Shown one piece after another: positions 6,885-8,447 of a DNA stretch of 8,447 nt (position 1 is the first letter of the stretch; each line of letters starts with the position of its first letter). The DNA lies in the NCBI GenBank assembly GCA_902492185.1, contig CABUKY010000076.1, forward strand, positions 1 to 8,447, written 5' to 3'. This stretch comes from an uncultured Collinsella sp. Lineage in GTDB: Bacteria; Actinomycetota; Coriobacteriia; Coriobacteriales; Coriobacteriaceae. The notes under the pieces were generated by a model. The model made no database searches. It saw nothing but the letters and a program-made list of their open reading frames with translations, and was not told the origin of the DNA. The position numbers and the translations under genes are program-made.

Positions 6885-6907
6885 ACAATAGTGTCGAGGG
6901 CTATTGT
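6885..6907 (-). promoter_or_regulatory. Inverted repeat ACAATAG-N9-CTATTGT upstream of the epimerase
   Basis: A 7-bp perfect inverted repeat with a 9-nt spacer, centred about 32 nt before the epimerase ATG and just before its GGAGG. The geometry suits a dimeric repressor site or a leader hairpin. No clear -35/-10 pair was found around it, so its function is unassigned. Confidence 0.35.
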
Positions 6908-6943
6908 CCCACTCTTGGCGGCGGGGTTGAGCGACAGGCGCAG

Positions 6944-7813
6944 TTATTGAGCAATAGCGTAAAGGTCAAACCCGCCCTGCGGAGTGCTATCGACCGTATC
7001 GGGCGCCTGCGAGTTAAAGCTCACGGGAACCATGCGCTTTGAGGCGCGGAAGCGCGTGCCGTCGGTGGCGACGGGCGGTTCGTCGACGGTGAGCTCGTAG
7101 TCGCCGGGCTTGAGCTCGATGCCGTCACCAGCGGAATTGACGTATTGATACTCGTCAATCGTCTGCCCTTTGAGCGTACGCCCCACGATGTGGATGAGCA
7201 TTTGGCTGTCGCCACGCGCGGTGTCCCACATCGCGCCGTCCTTGACCTCGACCGACACATGTACCGAGCGCGTGCGGCTGAGCGATTGCTCGACAGACAT
7301 CTCGACCTTGGCGGCGTCTTGACGCTGCTGCTCGACATGGCTCCAAACGCTACCGATTGCCGAGCAGGCGATAACGCCGGCCATGAAGGCGATGAGGATG
7401 GGGCCGAGCGGAGAACGGCGGCCCGCGTCTTCCTCACGAGCCAGGTCGGGGCGATGTGTGGGCGCAGGCGCCTGGGCGCCTTGCGCGGGCACGTCGAGAA
7501 TGCTGAAGGATGCCGTGCTGTCGGGGTCGATGGTGTGACGCGGCTGCGGGATCTTTGCCGGCGAGATGGACATGTCCGCCGGCTCACCGAGTGTGGCCGT
7601 GGCATCGGCCTTAGCCTCATCGGCCTCGGCTTGGGCCCAAGCCTGCTCAAAGGTCAGGGGCTCGGCGGCATCGGAGGCGGCATCAGGCTCGACAGCGGCA
7701 TCGTTGCCGGTCTCGTCCTCGTCGCTCGACACGTCACGCGACGCGGGCTCGTCCCACTCCTCGTCCGGAGCCTCGCCCTCGCTATACCACCATTCAAAGT
7801 TATCGATATCCAT
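6944..7813 (-). CDS. Hypothetical single-pass membrane protein
   Basis: I do not recognise this 289-aa protein. Residues 1-134 are rich in Asp, Glu, Ala and Pro and look disordered, starting with an aromatic-acidic patch (FEWWYSEGEAPDEEWDEP). One hydrophobic helix lies at about 135-157, preceded by GRRS; the positive-inside rule suggests N-terminus inside and C-terminus outside. The outer part, about 158-289, begins with a possible short helix (VEQQRQDAAKVEMSVEQSL) and then a beta-rich segment with VHVSVEV, IHIVG and ELKPGDYELTV, which could be an Ig- or transthyretin-like fold; that is inference. It has no catalytic motif and no sortase signal. It ends in TAA, the only non-TAG stop among complete genes here. 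It lies 79 nt before the epimerase and could share a transcript with it. The start at 7813 is the only good ATG; its ribosome site AAGGGG is weak and far. Confidence 0.75.
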   Translation of the reverse strand: MDIDNFEWWYSEGEAPDEEWDEPASRDVSSDEDETGNDAAVEPDAASDAAEPLTFEQAWAQAEADEAKADATATLGEPADMSISPAKIPQPRHTIDPDSTASFSILDVPAQGAQAPAPTHRPDLAREEDAGRRSPLGPILIAFMAGVIACSAIGSVWSHVEQQRQDAAKVEMSVEQSLSRTRSVHVSVEVKDGAMWDTARGDSQMLIHIVGRTLKGQTIDEYQYVNSAGDGIELKPGDYELTVDEPPVATDGTRFRASKRMVPVSFNSQAPDTVDSTPQGGFDLYAIAQ

Positions 7814-7854
7814 ACGGGGCGCCCCTTAGGCCTCGCAAATAAACACTCGCTAGT

Positions 7855-7860
7855 CTTATA
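7855..7860 (-). promoter_or_regulatory. Candidate -10 box for the hypothetical membrane protein
   Basis: The minus strand reads TATAAG, five of six matches to TATAAT, 41 nt before the ATG at 7813. The best -35 candidate at 18-bp spacing (GTGAGC) is weak, so this is only a candidate. Confidence 0.3.
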
Positions 7861-7899
7861 CCCCCAGACGGCACCGAAGCTCACCCGCGCCGGACACGA

Positions 7900-7964
7900 A
7901 AACCGTCACAACATTCGACGTTTTTCCTCGTTTTCGAGATTTTCATCGAATGTTGTGACGGTTT
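7900..7964. repeat. 65-nt palindrome with nested hairpin
   Basis: A 19-bp arm at 7900-7918 (AAACCGTCACAACATTCGA) is perfectly complementary to 7946-7964. The 27-nt interior contains a second stem, CTCG (7927-7930) and CGAG (7935-7938), around TTTT. It lies in the divergent gap between the membrane protein and the MFS gene, 18 nt from the 35-bp element copy at 7983. No gene ends towards it inside the window, so it is not an obvious terminator. Its construction suggests a dispersed intergenic palindrome. Confidence 0.8.
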
Positions 7965-7982
7965 AGGCGGCAGCCACGCCGC

Positions 7983-8017
7983 GAATGTGACAAAGAGACT
8001 GTCCCTTTGTCACATTC
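7983..8017. repeat. 35-bp palindromic element, copy 2
   Basis: The arms GAATGTGACAAAG (7983-7995) and CTTTGTCACATTC (8005-8017) are perfectly complementary, centred on 8000. Compared with copy 1 (1279-1313), two adjacent base pairs differ in each arm in a compensatory way, and the centre differs by one base (T for A). The off-pair at 7996/8004 matches the one in copy 1, giving both copies the same orientation. It lies 56 nt before the MFS start. Confidence 0.85.
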
Positions 8018-8061
8018 TGTTAGAGTTGCAGGGATTGAATCCCGCTTATTCACGCGACATT

Positions 8062-8067
8062 GGAGTG
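8062..8067 (+). promoter_or_regulatory. Ribosome binding site setting a TTG start
   Basis: GGAGTG lies 6 nt before the TTG at 8074 and supports a non-ATG start for the MFS gene. Confidence 0.6.
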
Positions 8068-8073
8068 ACAACC

Positions 8074-8447
8074 TTGACCGCCGCAACCACGCCAAAAAGT
8101 AAGTCAACCGCCGCCGCGCTCTCCCCCGCGCGCACCAAGCTCTGCCTGGCGCTGCTCGTGTTGTTAGGCTTTTCGCTCGGCTGTTCGGAGTTCGTGGTCA
8201 TCGGCATCGAAAGTGACTTGGCGACGGAACTCGGCGTATCGCTTGCCACCGCAGGCCAACTTATTAGCGTGTTCGCACTGATCTACGCTATCGCGACGCC
8301 GGTGCTCGCGCTCAGCACGGGGCGCTTCCGTCGTTACCAACTGCTCGTGTGCTATAGCATCGTCTTTGTGCTCGGCAATCTGGTCATGGCGCTGGCACCC
8401 AACTTTCAAGTGCTGTTCGCCTCGCGCATCATCTTGGGCTCCGTCTC
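8074..8447 (+). CDS. MFS transporter, N-terminal part (cut by the window edge)
   Basis: The first 124 complete codons of a major facilitator superfamily membrane transporter, open to the right edge. After a hydrophilic lead (about 1-21), the first helix is at about 22-42 (LCLALLVLLGFSLGCSEFVVIG). A second follows near 61-80 (GQLISVFALIYAIATPVLAL), then the cytoplasmic loop STGRFRRYQLL at 81-91, a form of the MFS GxxxDRxGRR loop, and a third helix near 92-108. CSEFVVIGIESDLATELGVS resembles the DHA1/AraJ-type sugar or drug efflux branch. I chose the TTG at 8074 because GGAG (8062-8065) sits correctly before it; a GTG at 8065 is in frame but lacks a site. It is the only plus-strand gene, divergent from the membrane protein. 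The substrate is unknown. Confidence 0.85.
   Translation, partial: MTAATTPKSKSTAAALSPARTKLCLALLVLLGFSLGCSEFVVIGIESDLATELGVSLATAGQLISVFALIYAIATPVLALSTGRFRRYQLLVCYSIVFVLGNLVMALAPNFQVLFASRIILGSV

Noticed and set aside
5902..6891. Plus-strand open frame (329 codons) opposite the epimerase
   Set aside because: Begins inside the terminator stem and is antisense to a gene with clear epimerase motifs.
8026..8046. GGGATTGAATCCC, resembling a tRNA T-arm
   Set aside because: No acceptor, D or anticodon stems surround it and the T-loop bases are out of register on both strands. It is a short chance palindrome.

Overview
The window is a high-GC bacterial chromosome segment of ordinary housekeeping and nutrient-uptake genes. 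Protein style, GC content and long intergenic palindromes resemble the Coriobacteriia, perhaps Collinsella; this is recalled resemblance, not a database match. Seven genes lie on the minus strand and one partial gene on the plus strand. The long plus-strand open frames opposite the minus genes are codon-bias shadows.

From the left: prfA (release factor 1, 17-1084) follows a 228-nt gap. Upstream of it is a four-gene run read right to left (5693 to 1313): a Tat-type lipoprotein amino-acid binding protein, an ABC permease with an unusual N-terminal membrane extension, its ATPase, and an M20-family zinc peptidase/amidohydrolase. Gaps are 9, 22 and 72 nt, so this looks like one operon that imports an amino acid or small amino-acid derivative and may hydrolyse an amide-linked form of it. 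Its upstream region (5694-5970) holds AT-rich ATGCAT-type repeats that could be an operator, a 56-nt palindrome, and the rho-independent terminator of the preceding gene.

Next come a LacX-like aldose 1-epimerase (5971-6864) and an unrecognised single-pass membrane protein (6944-7813). A 260-nt divergent gap follows, holding two long palindromes. The start of an MFS transporter (8074 onward, plus strand) runs off the right edge.

Three points stand out. (1) A 35-bp palindrome family has two copies (1279-1313, 7983-8017) with paired compensatory changes and the same single off-pair, which becomes a G-U wobble in minus-strand RNA. (2) Six of seven complete genes end in TAG, one in TAA and none in TGA, while the RF1 that must read TAG has Gln where a stop-codon-contacting His is expected. 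(3) The transporter-peptidase operon has an enlarged permease and an ArgR-like upstream repeat. No CRISPR array, tRNA, rRNA, insertion sequence or clear new defence-type system is visible.
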